From: Hallerella sp963652365
GTDB taxonomy: Bacteria > Fibrobacterota > Fibrobacteria > Fibrobacterales > Fibrobacteraceae
Reading direction: 5' to 3'
Assembly: GCA_963652365.1 (NCBI GenBank)
Contig: CAVJTH010000028.1
Location: forward strand, 1-34,516
Length of the DNA: 34,516 nucleotides
In this document: piece by piece, positions 15,596 to 24,200 of the stretch
Position numbering within the stretch: position 1 is the first letter of the stretch
How the letters are laid out: the number at the start of each line of letters is the position of its first letter
Notes under the pieces: model-generated
Told to the model about the DNA's origin: nothing
What the model saw: the letters and a program-made list of their open reading frames with translations, nothing else
Databases searched by the model: none
Made by a program: the position numbers and the translations under genes

Positions 15596-16759
15596 TCATT
15601 CGATATCTTTCAGCAAGACACCGTGAATGGCTATGTCGTCTAGCCACAAGTCCGCCGGACCGTCCGCGTAAAAGACCGTCGCCTTGCAATGCCCGCTGAC
15701 CTCTTCCCACGAAAAGGAGGCGTCTAGAGTCGAACCGTCCACGACCTTGAAGCTTTCGATGGGAAGCGCATAATCCGTCCAGGAAGAATCCAAGGCAATC
15801 TTGGTTTCGAAGACCGTATTCTTCAACAGGTTCTCGGCCCGGCAGACAAACTGTACGCGAACAGTCCCCTCGCCTTTCGCCGCAAGGAACAGGGTATCCG
15901 CATTGGACAAGTCCCGATAGACGCGTTCCGGATCGGGACAGGTCCTGTCACGTCCCCAGTCGAAGCCGACCATCGCCTTTCCGCCCGAGGCATCCACAAG
16001 ACGGATATGCAAGGCGTTGCCATGTCTCGCGTCGGCAAATACCCGATGCGCAGCCAGGTTTTCCGTCGAATCGCCCGACGAATCCGAATCGAACGCAGCC
16101 CACCATCGGCTTCCGCCGTTAAAGCGGTGCAATAGAGTAAAGGGCGATTTTGCATTCGAAAAGTTTTCCACGACAATTCGACCAGAACGTTCATTCAACA
16201 GATGCCAGTTTTCGTTTTCCATCAAAACGATATCGTTCCGCCGCAAATTTCCCGGGAGCGGCAAGCGCCAATGCCCGTGTCCGTCGCTTTGCGCAAAAAA
16301 TCCCGTTCCATAGACCGCGACCGACTGATTCGCCTTCGCCCTTCCATGAACGCCTTGCGGTTTGCCGACTTCGATTTTCAAGATGGAGCGAACTTTCGCG
16401 CACGGGGCGTATCCCAGTCCCTTGCCCGGCACGCTGACCTGCAGTCCCACATCCGCGCAGAGGCCGTAATCCACGGAAAACAGACCATCCTTGTCCGCAA
16501 TGAAGGCGGAATCCCGGACAACGCGTTCGCCATTCTCGGTCCTGGCAGCCCAATTCTTTCGTTCGACCACCTGGACAACCGCGTAGGGAATCGGACGCCC
16601 ATGAGAATCCAGAACCACAGCCAAGACAGAATCTCCAAACGGAGCGAGACGCTGGACCTGGACCACGTTTTCATGCTCGCTCGTTCCGCCGGCGACATTC
16701 TCCTTGCAAGAATCCAAAAGACAGAGCGACAGGCACAGAAGCAATAGCCGACGAATCAT
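15596..16759 (-). CDS. Lipoprotein with carbohydrate-binding-like jelly-roll domain
   Basis: A 387-residue secreted lipoprotein. The signal peptide ends in the lipobox LLDSC with Cys18 as lipidation site. Next comes a carboxypeptidase-regulatory/Ig-like strand region (VLAVVLDSHGRPIPYAVVQVVE ... KDGLFSVDYG) and a similar second one (GVHGRAKANQSVAVYGTGFFAQSDGHGHWRLPLPG). The last 165 residues (RWWAAFDSDSSGDSTENLAAHRVFAD ... DLWLDDIAIHGV) have the layout of galactose-binding-type jelly rolls related to carbohydrate-binding modules of fibrolytic bacteria (for example family 11-like), including the closing WLDDI motif. The specific ligand is unknown. The ATG overlaps the stop of the upstream regulator gene by 4 nt (ATGA) and the next gene follows after about 30 nt. 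Confidence 0.75.
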   Translation of the reverse strand: MIRRLLLLCLSLCLLDSCKENVAGGTSEHENVVQVQRLAPFGDSVLAVVLDSHGRPIPYAVVQVVERKNWAARTENGERVVRDSAFIADKDGLFSVDYGLCADVGLQVSVPGKGLGYAPCAKVRSILKIEVGKPQGVHGRAKANQSVAVYGTGFFAQSDGHGHWRLPLPGNLRRNDIVLMENENWHLLNERSGRIVVENFSNAKSPFTLLHRFNGGSRWWAAFDSDSSGDSTENLAAHRVFADARHGNALHIRLVDASGGKAMVGFDWGRDRTCPDPERVYRDLSNADTLFLAAKGEGTVRVQFVCRAENLLKNTVFETKIALDSSWTDYALPIESFKVVDGSTLDASFSWEEVSGHCKATVFYADGPADLWLDDIAIHGVLLKDIE

Positions 16760-17613
16760 TTTCCCATCTCGTTTTCGTCATTGAATTCGCTTGCCGGAGT
16801 TGCCGCCACGGGAAAGACCTGCAAGGCGATTTGCATGACCGTATCGCTTTGAGAATCGTTCTGCACAAGCAAGGCGACCCGGTTCTTGAATTTTTCCGCT
16901 TCCGCCAGAATCATCCGAAAGCAAGTACGCGAAACGCCCAGAGTCATCCCCACGACATAGCGCCGATCCTTTTTCCATGTTTCGAGGGCATGTGCCGCCT
17001 TTTCCAGCATGTCGCAATGATACTTTACCAGAGACTTTCGATGTCTAGGGCTCCCGCTGCGAAGCGCGCGATGCGTCTGCACCCAACGCCCTTCGGAATT
17101 CCTTTCGATAAAGCGATACCGGCGCAAGACCCGAACGGCAAGCCTCGCCTCGTCTTCACGAATCGACGGTTTCAAGGATCTTGCAAGCAGCGCGTAGTCA
17201 TCCTTGAAATCGAACAGGGTAATCAGTTCCCGAACGGCAGGGATAAACCAATGACCGTAATATTCGGAAAACCCCGATGAAATTTCTACCGGACAGACGG
17301 ATCCGCGCATCTGCGAAAGTTCCAGGCGGCAATGTTTCTTTTGGACGCCTTCGCTTGCCTGGCAAAACCGGACAAGATGAATCCAATACTCCAGCTCCGG
17401 CCCCAAAAGACCGACAGCCCTGCCGACCGCTTCGATCGTCTTTTCGCTTAGATTCTTCTCTCCGAGCATTACCTGGCGCAAGAAATTGGGATTGCCGATG
17501 TTCGCCCGCTGCGCAATCGCCCGCCAGGAAAACCGGGCATGTCCCATCTGCCGCGAACCATGAAAGTCGCGCAAGAACGAGCGAAAGTCTCCATACTCGA
17601 AAATCGATTTCAT
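16756..17613 (-). CDS. TIGR02147/DUF4423-type putative regulator
   Basis: A 285-residue protein of the TIGR02147 family, expanded in Fibrobacter and its relatives. The start MKSIFEYGDFRSFLRDF and the following SWRAIAQRANIGNPNFLRQVMLGEKNLSEKTIEAVGRAVGL form a helix-turn-helix-like N-terminal part; the central DUF4423 region includes GFSEYYGHWFIPAVRELI and the helical block AVRVLRRYRFIERNSEGRWVQT. The family is generally taken to be DNA-binding, but no member's role is firmly known to me. The ATG at 17613 is preceded by TAAATTTG-AAAGGT. It overlaps the lipoprotein gene by 4 nt and so is its likely operon partner and possibly its regulator. Confidence 0.85.
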   Translation of the reverse strand: MKSIFEYGDFRSFLRDFHGSRQMGHARFSWRAIAQRANIGNPNFLRQVMLGEKNLSEKTIEAVGRAVGLLGPELEYWIHLVRFCQASEGVQKKHCRLELSQMRGSVCPVEISSGFSEYYGHWFIPAVRELITLFDFKDDYALLARSLKPSIREDEARLAVRVLRRYRFIERNSEGRWVQTHRALRSGSPRHRKSLVKYHCDMLEKAAHALETWKKDRRYVVGMTLGVSRTCFRMILAEAEKFKNRVALLVQNDSQSDTVMQIALQVFPVAATPASEFNDENEMGK

Positions 17614-17619
17614 ACCTTT

Positions 17620-17627
17620 CAAATTTA
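17620..17627 (-). promoter_or_regulatory. TAnnTTTG element before the TIGR02147-type gene
   Basis: TAAATTTG on the minus strand (plus CAAATTTA) lies 6 nt before the ATG at 17613; AAAGG lies between them. No convincing upstream box is seen. The rest of 17614-17760 is AT-rich and contains no gene; TTGTCG (17733-17738) and CGACAA (17757-17762) form a loose inverted repeat. Confidence 0.4.
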
Positions 17628-17760
17628 GCCCAGTCAAAACAAAATATCTAGTAAAATTTTATTTAAATGTATTCTCCATGGGCACAAAAACGTCCACTGC
17701 GCAAAAATGAAACGACTCCGATGCGCAAATTCTTGTCGCCACGCAAGTCAAGCTCTCGAC

Positions 17761-17792
17761 AAAAAAAATTCCTGCGAGAATCTCGCAGGAAT
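17761..17792 (-). terminator. Strong rho-independent terminator
   Basis: A perfect 12-bp inverted repeat, ATTCCTGCGAGA (17768-17779) and TCTCGCAGGAAT (17781-17792), is followed on the minus strand by eight T residues (plus A at 17761-17768). It would end the candidate small RNA and any readthrough from the gene at 17926-19236. Confidence 0.88.
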
Positions 17793-17879
17793 CAAAAGCT
17801 GGCGGATTGAACCCCGAACTTACCAGGAGGGGAGCAATGATAGAGTTGTTAGAGGATTTACCTTTCCGCCAAGACTCTA
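17761..17879 (-). ncRNA. Candidate small RNA with its own promoter and terminator
   Basis: In the 312-bp stretch without a protein gene (17614-17925), the minus strand carries a TATATTGG element (17883-17890), then about 118 nt, then a strong intrinsic terminator ending in eight U residues. Within the presumed RNA the segments TGGCGGA (plus 17865-17871 region) and TCCGCCA (plus 17800-17806 region) are complementary and would close a long stem; CCCC and GGGG inside can pair as well. It is not a tRNA: no T-arm of proper geometry forms in spite of a GGTTCAATCC string. It lacks the SRP GGAAG loop. An alternative is that it is merely the 3' untranslated region of the gene at 17926-19236, whose stop is only some 35 nt upstream of the element. 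Confidence 0.4.
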
Positions 17880-17882
17880 GAC

Positions 17883-17890
17883 CCAATATA
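17883..17890 (-). promoter_or_regulatory. Promoter-like element of the candidate small RNA
   Basis: TATATTGG on the minus strand is identical to the octamers before the genes starting at 10100 and 21299. TAGACT lies 18 nt further upstream and could be a weak upstream hexamer. Confidence 0.35.
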
Positions 17891-17925
17891 GAAGAATCTA
17901 TCTGGGATAGTCTAGTATTTATTAC

Positions 17926-19236
17926 TTATTTCCGAGGCTTCCGAATGACAGCGGGTTCCTCGTGGAACTCGATGTGGCAATGCGGTTCAAAACGGAATCC
18001 GCCACGACGATGGCGATTCAGTCCCATGACGTCGGAGACTTTTTCCAAATGATCCACGACACGGTTCAGACGGCTTTCGAAATTCGGATTCACCGGATCG
18101 ATGCAGATTTCGGGATCGCGCTTGAATTCGCGATTTTCGAATTCCTCGCGCCCGGTCTTCGTATATTCGCGCAAGACATTGCGAAGAATGCGAGCAGGAA
18201 CGTTGCGCATCAGGTGCTTGCCATTGACCGAAATGGAATCGTCCGTTTCGTAGTAGATGATTTCGGCGACGTGGTTTATCTTGTGGAGAAGCTCGTCGTG
18301 AGCCTTCTGCACCGGCGGCCAGACACTGTATTCTTCCTGGACGAGCGAAGAGATGAGACCGGCAAACGGATCCTTCGTCTTCACGTCCTTCGCGTAGATG
18401 AATTCCGCGATGGACACCGGCGCTCCGTAGTAGCGATCCTTGTAAAGAAGGCGCGTTCCCGTAAAGGTATCGACCACATCCGTATCGGCGCGAACGCACA
18501 GCTTGTCCGCATACTTGGAAAGTCCCAGATCGATCGGAAGCTTCTTGAGGCACTCTTCGAACTTGACAACCTTGCCGACAGCGATTCCGCTGACATAGAA
18601 CGTATCGCCTTCCTGGTTGCCGACAAGACGGCCGACCAGGGATTCTTCGGCAGAATACTGGCTCGCGTAGATGTTGATCTTTTCGAACGGAGGCAAGTCC
18701 AGGAAGCAGGGGCTCTGCTGGAAGGAGCGAAGAAGCCAGGACGAATACACCGCGGACGGATGATAGGAACCGTTCGAGCGATTGATCAGGAAGTCGTGAC
18801 GCTCGTTTCCATCGACCGAGCCTTCCACAAAGTGGAAATTCTCGTGAAACAGATTGCGCTTTTCGATCAGGCGCAAGACGCCAAGACGCTGGTCCTGCAT
18901 CTCGTAGAAGTCGCGGATATAGGGAAGATAGGAACGCATCAGCGCGCGCTTGGGAATCGACGTCAAGTGCTTCATCTTGTCGAACATCCGATTGCCAAAG
19001 GCATCCAGGTTTTCGCCCTTCGAAAGGAGCCAGTTCGAGAAGCCCTCGATCATCAGCGCATTGTCTTCCACGCTGACCATTTCGTCTTCCTGCCAAGCCT
19101 GCTCGATCAGCTTGCGGCTAGTGACACTTGCGTTTTGGACCAGAGGAACCAGATCTTCTGTCCGAAAGGAAAGAAGAAGTTCGCTGTAGGCCAACTTCAA
19201 AAAGATATTGGGTATTTTATTTTTATTATCCTGCAT
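17926..19236 (-). CDS. Protein of unknown function, possible C-terminal winged helix
   Basis: A 436-residue soluble protein with no signal peptide or membrane helix, not recognised from any named family. The N-terminal 130 residues look helical (IFLKLAYSELLLSFRTEDLVPLVQ; MKHLTSIPKRALMRSYLPYIRDFYEMQDQRLGVLRLIEKR). The middle contains mixed alpha/beta segments such as EGDTFYVSGIAVGKVVKFEE and DTDVVDTFTGTRLLYKDRYYGAPVSIAEFIY. The last 90 residues (SISVNGKHLMRNVPARILRNVLREY ... LNRVVDHLEKVSDVMGLN ... GGFRFEPHCHIEF) resemble the order of a winged-helix DNA-binding domain, with GGFRF where response regulators have G-YRF; this is tentative. ATG 19236 follows TAAATTAT by 4 nt with no Shine-Dalgarno. 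It is divergent from mutL, 96 bp apart. Confidence 0.75.
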   Translation of the reverse strand: MQDNKNKIPNIFLKLAYSELLLSFRTEDLVPLVQNASVTSRKLIEQAWQEDEMVSVEDNALMIEGFSNWLLSKGENLDAFGNRMFDKMKHLTSIPKRALMRSYLPYIRDFYEMQDQRLGVLRLIEKRNLFHENFHFVEGSVDGNERHDFLINRSNGSYHPSAVYSSWLLRSFQQSPCFLDLPPFEKINIYASQYSAEESLVGRLVGNQEGDTFYVSGIAVGKVVKFEECLKKLPIDLGLSKYADKLCVRADTDVVDTFTGTRLLYKDRYYGAPVSIAEFIYAKDVKTKDPFAGLISSLVQEEYSVWPPVQKAHDELLHKINHVAEIIYYETDDSISVNGKHLMRNVPARILRNVLREYTKTGREEFENREFKRDPEICIDPVNPNFESRLNRVVDHLEKVSDVMGLNRHRRGGFRFEPHCHIEFHEEPAVIRKPRK

Positions 19237-19320
19237 GGCTATAATTTATTTTTTTACAGGCGTTTTGCCCACCCTCTTTTCGAATTAAAAGCATTTTTAA
19301 TGGTATTTTTGAGACTTTTC

Positions 19321-19330
19321 TATATTTTTG
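19321..19330 (+). promoter_or_regulatory. Promoter element directly before mutL
   Basis: TATATTTTTG contains the TAnnTTTG pattern (19323-19330) and ends 2 nt before the mutL ATG at 19333. No ribosome-binding site is present. The transcript would be leaderless or the true start lies slightly further downstream. Confidence 0.4.
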
Positions 19331-19332
19331 GC

Positions 19333-21222
19333 ATGAAAAGTCCCCGAATTCACGCACTCTCCGAAGATGTCATCAACAAAATCGCGGCCGGAGAGGTCGT
19401 GGAACGCCCCGCTTCGGCCGTCAAGGAGCTGGTCGAAAACTCCCTGGATGCCGGCGCGACCCGCATCGAAATTCAAATCGTAAACGGCGGAAAGTCGTCC
19501 ATTCTGATTCGGGACAACGGTTGCGGAATGTCCGAAAGCGATCTGGACATTTGCTACAAGCCGCACACCACCTCCAAGCTGACGTCGGCGGACGACCTCT
19601 TTCACTTGGCGACCAACGGATTCCGCGGCGAAGCGGTCGCTTCGATCGCCGCCATTTCGAAGCTTTCCATCACGAGTCGCGAAGCCGATGCGTCCGAAGC
19701 CCACACGCTCCGTCTTGTCGGAGGCGCCCTCGAATCGAAATCGTCGGACGCTTCTCCCCGCGGAACGACGTTCCTGATCGAAGACCTGTTCTTTAACGCT
19801 CCGGTCCGGAAGACTTTTTTGGGCAGCGACACGCTCGAAGCGTCCCGCGTTCTCGATACGGTCACGCGAATTTCGATAGCGCACCCGAATGTACGCTTCG
19901 ATTACAGAGTCAACGGCCGGGATATCTTTACCGGAGTCGAAAGCGACGATCCGAAAAGTCGCATTGCCGAAGCGCTCGGAGCGGGCGTCGCCAAGTCGAT
20001 GCGAACAGTCGATTACGAAGAAGCGGGCATTCATGTATCGGGCTTCGCCGTTCCTCCCGACGCGCTCCAGAACAAGCGAAACAAGCTCTACTTCTATGTG
20101 CAGAAACGGCCAATCTGGAATCCCGTCATGACAAAGGCGGTCGCCCGAGCCTACGAACCATACGGAAGCGCGAACGCGCCCATCGCCGTTCTCTTTCTGG
20201 AAATGCCCGACACATCGGTCGATGTGAACGTTCACCCGACAAAGCGCGAAGTCCGGTTTGCCAACGAGAACGATGTTTTCGTGGCGGTTCATCACGCGAT
20301 TCGAGACGCCTTTCAAAAAGCCGAAGAAGAAAATCATCCGACAATTCGCATTGCGGATTTTTCGACAAGAGCCGCGACACAGACCGAAGAATCGCCCGTG
20401 ATGCCCGAGCCGTCCTTTGCAAGAGCCACGCCGGTTCAAGGAATGTTCGAAACGGACTCTTCTTCTCGAAACGTTCGTACGACCCCGCTCGGTCCGGTCT
20501 CGGACACGACAAAAAATGTCAAGGCATCTAGGACGAAATACCGTTCCGAAGATCCGAACGACATCATCCAGGACCTTTTTTCCCTGCCCGAAAACGGCAA
20601 CATCATTCCGCTCACCCCCCAGAACTTGCGACCGCCGACCCGAATGGACAAGGCGACGCCGCCCCAGTTCTTTCAGCTGGCGAACACGTACCTCGTGTGC
20701 GAAGACAGCGAAGGGCTCTTGCTCATCGACCAGAACGCGGCGCACCAGCGAATCCTCTACGAGCGCGCGCTTGCCTCTCTCGACGCGGAGAGCGCCCTGG
20801 AAAGCCAGGAACTTCTGTTTCCCGAAATCATCGAGCTTTCCCCGACAGAAGCAAGCGTTATCCCGGAACTGCTCCCGACGCTCGAAAAGCTGGGATTTCA
20901 CCTGGAACTGTTCGGAAAGAACACTTACCAGCTCCGCGGAACCCCCAGGGATCTGCCATTTTCCAGGTCCGTCGAAGCCATCAGGACGCTCGTCGCCGAT
21001 GTCCTCGGCGGAGAGAATCCGGGAAATCCAACCCACGAGACCCTGGCGAAAGCCTGGGCGAAGAGCAACGCGATACAGGCCGGAGACAAGCTGAACACCG
21101 AAGAAATGACCCACCTGATGGCCGGTCTTCTTTCCGCGCAAGATCCGATGAGCTCTCCGAGCGGGCGCCCTACCCTGATGCGACTTCCGGTTTCCGAAAT
21201 CAACAAGCGATTCAAGCGCTGA
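19333..21222 (+). CDS. mutL: DNA mismatch repair protein MutL, endonuclease motif degenerate
   Basis: MutL links mismatch recognition by MutS to strand excision. The 629-residue protein has the GHKL ATPase region with INKIAAGEVVERPASAVKELVENSLDAGAT, IRDNGCGM and TNGFRGEAVASIAAIS, then the transducer domain with NVHPTKREVRF, a variable linker (about 330-430) and a C-terminal dimerisation domain. In nicking MutLs the C-terminal domain carries DQHAxxERxxYE and CPHGRP. Here these read DQNAAHQRILYE (466-477) and SPSGRP (608-613): the metal-binding His, Glu, Cys and His are replaced by Asn, Gln, Ser and Ser. Endonuclease activity is therefore probably lost. ATG 19333 is the family start; the open frame upstream is only the reverse of the neighbouring gene. 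Confidence 0.95.
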   Translation: MKSPRIHALSEDVINKIAAGEVVERPASAVKELVENSLDAGATRIEIQIVNGGKSSILIRDNGCGMSESDLDICYKPHTTSKLTSADDLFHLATNGFRGEAVASIAAISKLSITSREADASEAHTLRLVGGALESKSSDASPRGTTFLIEDLFFNAPVRKTFLGSDTLEASRVLDTVTRISIAHPNVRFDYRVNGRDIFTGVESDDPKSRIAEALGAGVAKSMRTVDYEEAGIHVSGFAVPPDALQNKRNKLYFYVQKRPIWNPVMTKAVARAYEPYGSANAPIAVLFLEMPDTSVDVNVHPTKREVRFANENDVFVAVHHAIRDAFQKAEEENHPTIRIADFSTRAATQTEESPVMPEPSFARATPVQGMFETDSSSRNVRTTPLGPVSDTTKNVKASRTKYRSEDPNDIIQDLFSLPENGNIIPLTPQNLRPPTRMDKATPPQFFQLANTYLVCEDSEGLLLIDQNAAHQRILYERALASLDAESALESQELLFPEIIELSPTEASVIPELLPTLEKLGFHLELFGKNTYQLRGTPRDLPFSRSVEAIRTLVADVLGGENPGNPTHETLAKAWAKSNAIQAGDKLNTEEMTHLMAGLLSAQDPMSSPSGRPTLMRLPVSEINKRFKR

Positions 21223-21284
21223 TGACTTCAAGACAGCAATCGCCACATTTCAGAAATCGAATTCTTGTCGATACCGTTAGTTTG

Positions 21285-21292
21285 TATATTGG
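21285..21292 (+). promoter_or_regulatory. Promoter element before the large exported protein gene
   Basis: TATATTGG ends 6 nt before the GTG at 21299; CTTG at 21264-21267 lies 17 nt upstream and could be the second box. No Shine-Dalgarno sequence is visible, consistent with a leaderless transcript. Confidence 0.4.
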
Positions 21293-21298
21293 AAAATC

Positions 21299-24200
21299 GT
21301 GATTAGACCGTACAACATCTTTCCGCTTTTGGCGCTCTCCAGCTTTCTCTTCGCAACGGAACTGACCTTTTCGGGCAACCAGAGCGATATCCGCTGGAAG
21401 GCGGCTTCTTCCGAGCATTTCAACTACGCCTATCCGGCAGGCTACAGCACCCATGCGGGAATCGTCGCCTCGACGGCAGAAGCGGTGTACGATTCCATCG
21501 TTTCGCGATACCGGTTCGAGATGCCGCTCAAGATCGACGTGTCGCTTCAAAACGCCCTGTATGCAAACGGCTCGGCGGTGCCAAACGAAAACGCGATGAA
21601 TCTCTTTCTTTCGAACTGGGATTTCAAGATTCGCAGCACGCACCCTTGGATCGCCGATGTCGTCACCCACGAATTTTCCCATCTGGCGAGCATCGAAAGC
21701 GGCAGCAAGTTGCCGCATTTCATCTACGGTGCACAGCTTTCCTACATCGACTACTACAACGAACGCTCGACACAGAACGCATCGATTGTCGTGCCGTTCA
21801 CCCTGCAGCCTCTCTGGCTTGCCGAGGGAACCGCACAGTTCGAATCCGCCCGAATGGGGTTCGACGCCTGGGACAGCCACCGCGACATGCTGCTCCGCGT
21901 TGCCGCGCTGAACGATGGACTTCTCGATCTGACATTCATGCACGATTTCGCGGACAATTCGCTCGATGCGGAACTCGGTCCCTACACCCAGGGATTTTCC
22001 CTTGTCCGGTTCATCGACGCCGAATACGGTCCGGACGCAGTTCCAAAAATCTGGCATGAACTTTCCAGGATGCACCGGGTCACCCTTTCCGGCGCGCTTC
22101 GAAAAGTCATCGGCATCGACGAAGATTCCCTCTACAGAAAATGGAAGGAATCGACCATTCGACACTACGAAGAGGAACGGGAAAGGCTCGGAGCGTTGGT
22201 CACCGGAAAGAAATGGACGGAGAACGCCTTTTATCACGACTACCCGGTAGTCGCCGGGAACGACATCTACGGCGTATCAAACTTTGGCGGTCCCTGGTTC
22301 GACGGCGGCATTTTCAAGATTCCGAAGAATCGACAGGACTCCGTTGTCGTCCAGGATTCCGCAACGGGAATTTCCCTGACGCTCCAGGACTCCATCCTCG
22401 ATATTTCCCAGTTTGCCCAGACCCTATTCAAGACGAAAAAGCCCTGGCTTGACAAAGGCATTTCCGTTCGGGAAATTCCGGGAACAGGACCGGTTCTCGC
22501 CTACACGACCTACGCAAAGCGAGACAGAAACGGACACGCCCACTTCGACATTGCCGTTGCCGACACAAACGGCCGTAACGCCCAGGCGACGATCCTCGCC
22601 GACGCCGTCTATCCGGACATTTCTCCAGGCGGCGAAACGATTGTCTTTGCCCGCCGCGAAATCAACTCGACGCGATTCGTGCTGAGCAAGGTGAAGATGC
22701 CCGATTTCAAGAGCGAACGCCCGGAAGAAATCCAGGACATCTACATTCCCGACGAAAAGCTCTTCTACTACAACATCTACACACCGAAATTCAGCCCCGA
22801 CGGAACGACGATTCTCTTTGGATTCTTCGACGACAGGAACCGCGGAATCGCCTGTATCCAAAGCGACGGATCGAATTTTCGGGTTCTCTCGCAAGAAGGA
22901 ATCGATTTTCGAGACGCCAACTGGATAGACGACGAAACGATCATCTATTCGAGCAACCGAAGCGGAATCTTCAACCTGTATTCCCAAAAGCTGAAAGACG
23001 GAACGGAACATCCCCTGACCAACGTTCTCGGCGGAGCCTTTTCGCCCACCGTCGATTCTGGAACCGTATTCTATACAAACTACGACAAGGACGGATTTTC
23101 GCTCTACTCGATAGAGCTCTCCGACCATGATGCAACCAGGGATTCCGTTTTCACCGTATTCGACACGACTTACACGGTTTGTCCCTCCTCGGCAGAAACA
23201 GCCTTCATTCCCGACTCGTCCGAAACCTCTCCGCAAACGGATTCCTCGTCCGCGAATTCCGCAAGGCTCGCTCCGGCTTGTCAAATCGACACGCTGGTTA
23301 CCCAGCGAGATTCCACGGTCAAAAAGCCTCGGACGCCTCCGATTGTCCTCGACGGGACGCTCGCACCGAAATCCCGGAAGTCGCTGGAATTTTCGGAAAT
23401 CGAATTTGCCGGCAGCGAACGCGACTACAAGCCCATTCCGACCAAGATTCTCGTCGCTCCGATTTTCGCCATCGAAGAACGTTCTCCGGATTTCACGGTC
23501 AACGGAGACGGCAAGGCGGTTCCCAAGCTGGGCTTTGCCATGTCGCTCTCCGACCCGCTCAAGAAAAACGTTCTCTCCGCAGGCCTCCTGCTCGAACTCG
23601 GAAACGGCTGGAAATACATCAACGGCGACGGCATCAATCCCGAAATGGAACACGAGTTCCTGGCGTCTCTCGAAAACCGCTCGACGCCGATAACCCTCGG
23701 GATTTCCTTTACCGACATGAACGTGCGCTCCAAGGACACCGTCCGCTACGAAGACCCGCGAAGCTATGGCGATTCCGTCGGAACAAGCCACTATGCGATC
23801 TTTCTTTCCGCGCTCCAGGGAAGCGCGAGCTACAGCGTTTTCAAGCAGGGCGACAGCGTTTTCGTTCTCGGCGGTTACGACTGGGCAAATTTCAACCTGT
23901 ACGAAGACAACCTGAAGTGGACCTATCAAAAGCGATTTTCCGGAACCCTGGGAATTACCTTCGACGGGGGCATGGACGACGCCACCACGACCAACACGGC
24001 AGGCGCGGGGAACGGAATAACGGCCAGTTACCAGATTGCCAATTCGGATTTGTACAGGCCGGGAACCTTTGCGGAGAGCTTCACCGTTTCTCCAAGCGGA
24101 AAGATCGAGCCCATCTACCGAAACTACACCTTGCACAGTTTTTACTTCAACCTGCACGGAAGCCTCGCGAACCCGATTCATCCCGGAGCGCGCCTTGCCG

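Noticed and set aside
17793..17875. tRNA, tmRNA or SRP RNA in the 17.8 kb gap
   Set aside because: TGGCGGA/TCCGCCA looks like an acceptor stem and GGTTCAATCC like a T-loop, but no proper T-arm or anticodon arm forms. The plus strand resembles SRP RNA only in short strings and lacks the GGAA tetraloop hairpin.
17659..17886. Minus-strand 75-codon open frame across the terminator
   Set aside because: It spans the perfect terminator hairpin and U-run, and its sequence has no protein-like pattern.
17807..18052. Plus-strand small open frame preceded by AGGAGGGGAG near 17837
   Set aside because: The ribosome-binding-like string is good, but the frame runs into the antisense of a real gene and shows no conserved features.
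17962..19332. In-frame extension upstream of mutL that would make a 1086-residue protein
   Set aside because: The extension is the reverse of the gene at 17926-19236, and MutL proteins begin exactly at the ATG at 19333.
19297..21246. Minus-strand open frame of 649 codons opposite mutL
   Set aside because: Arg/Val-rich shadow of mutL with no domain of its own.
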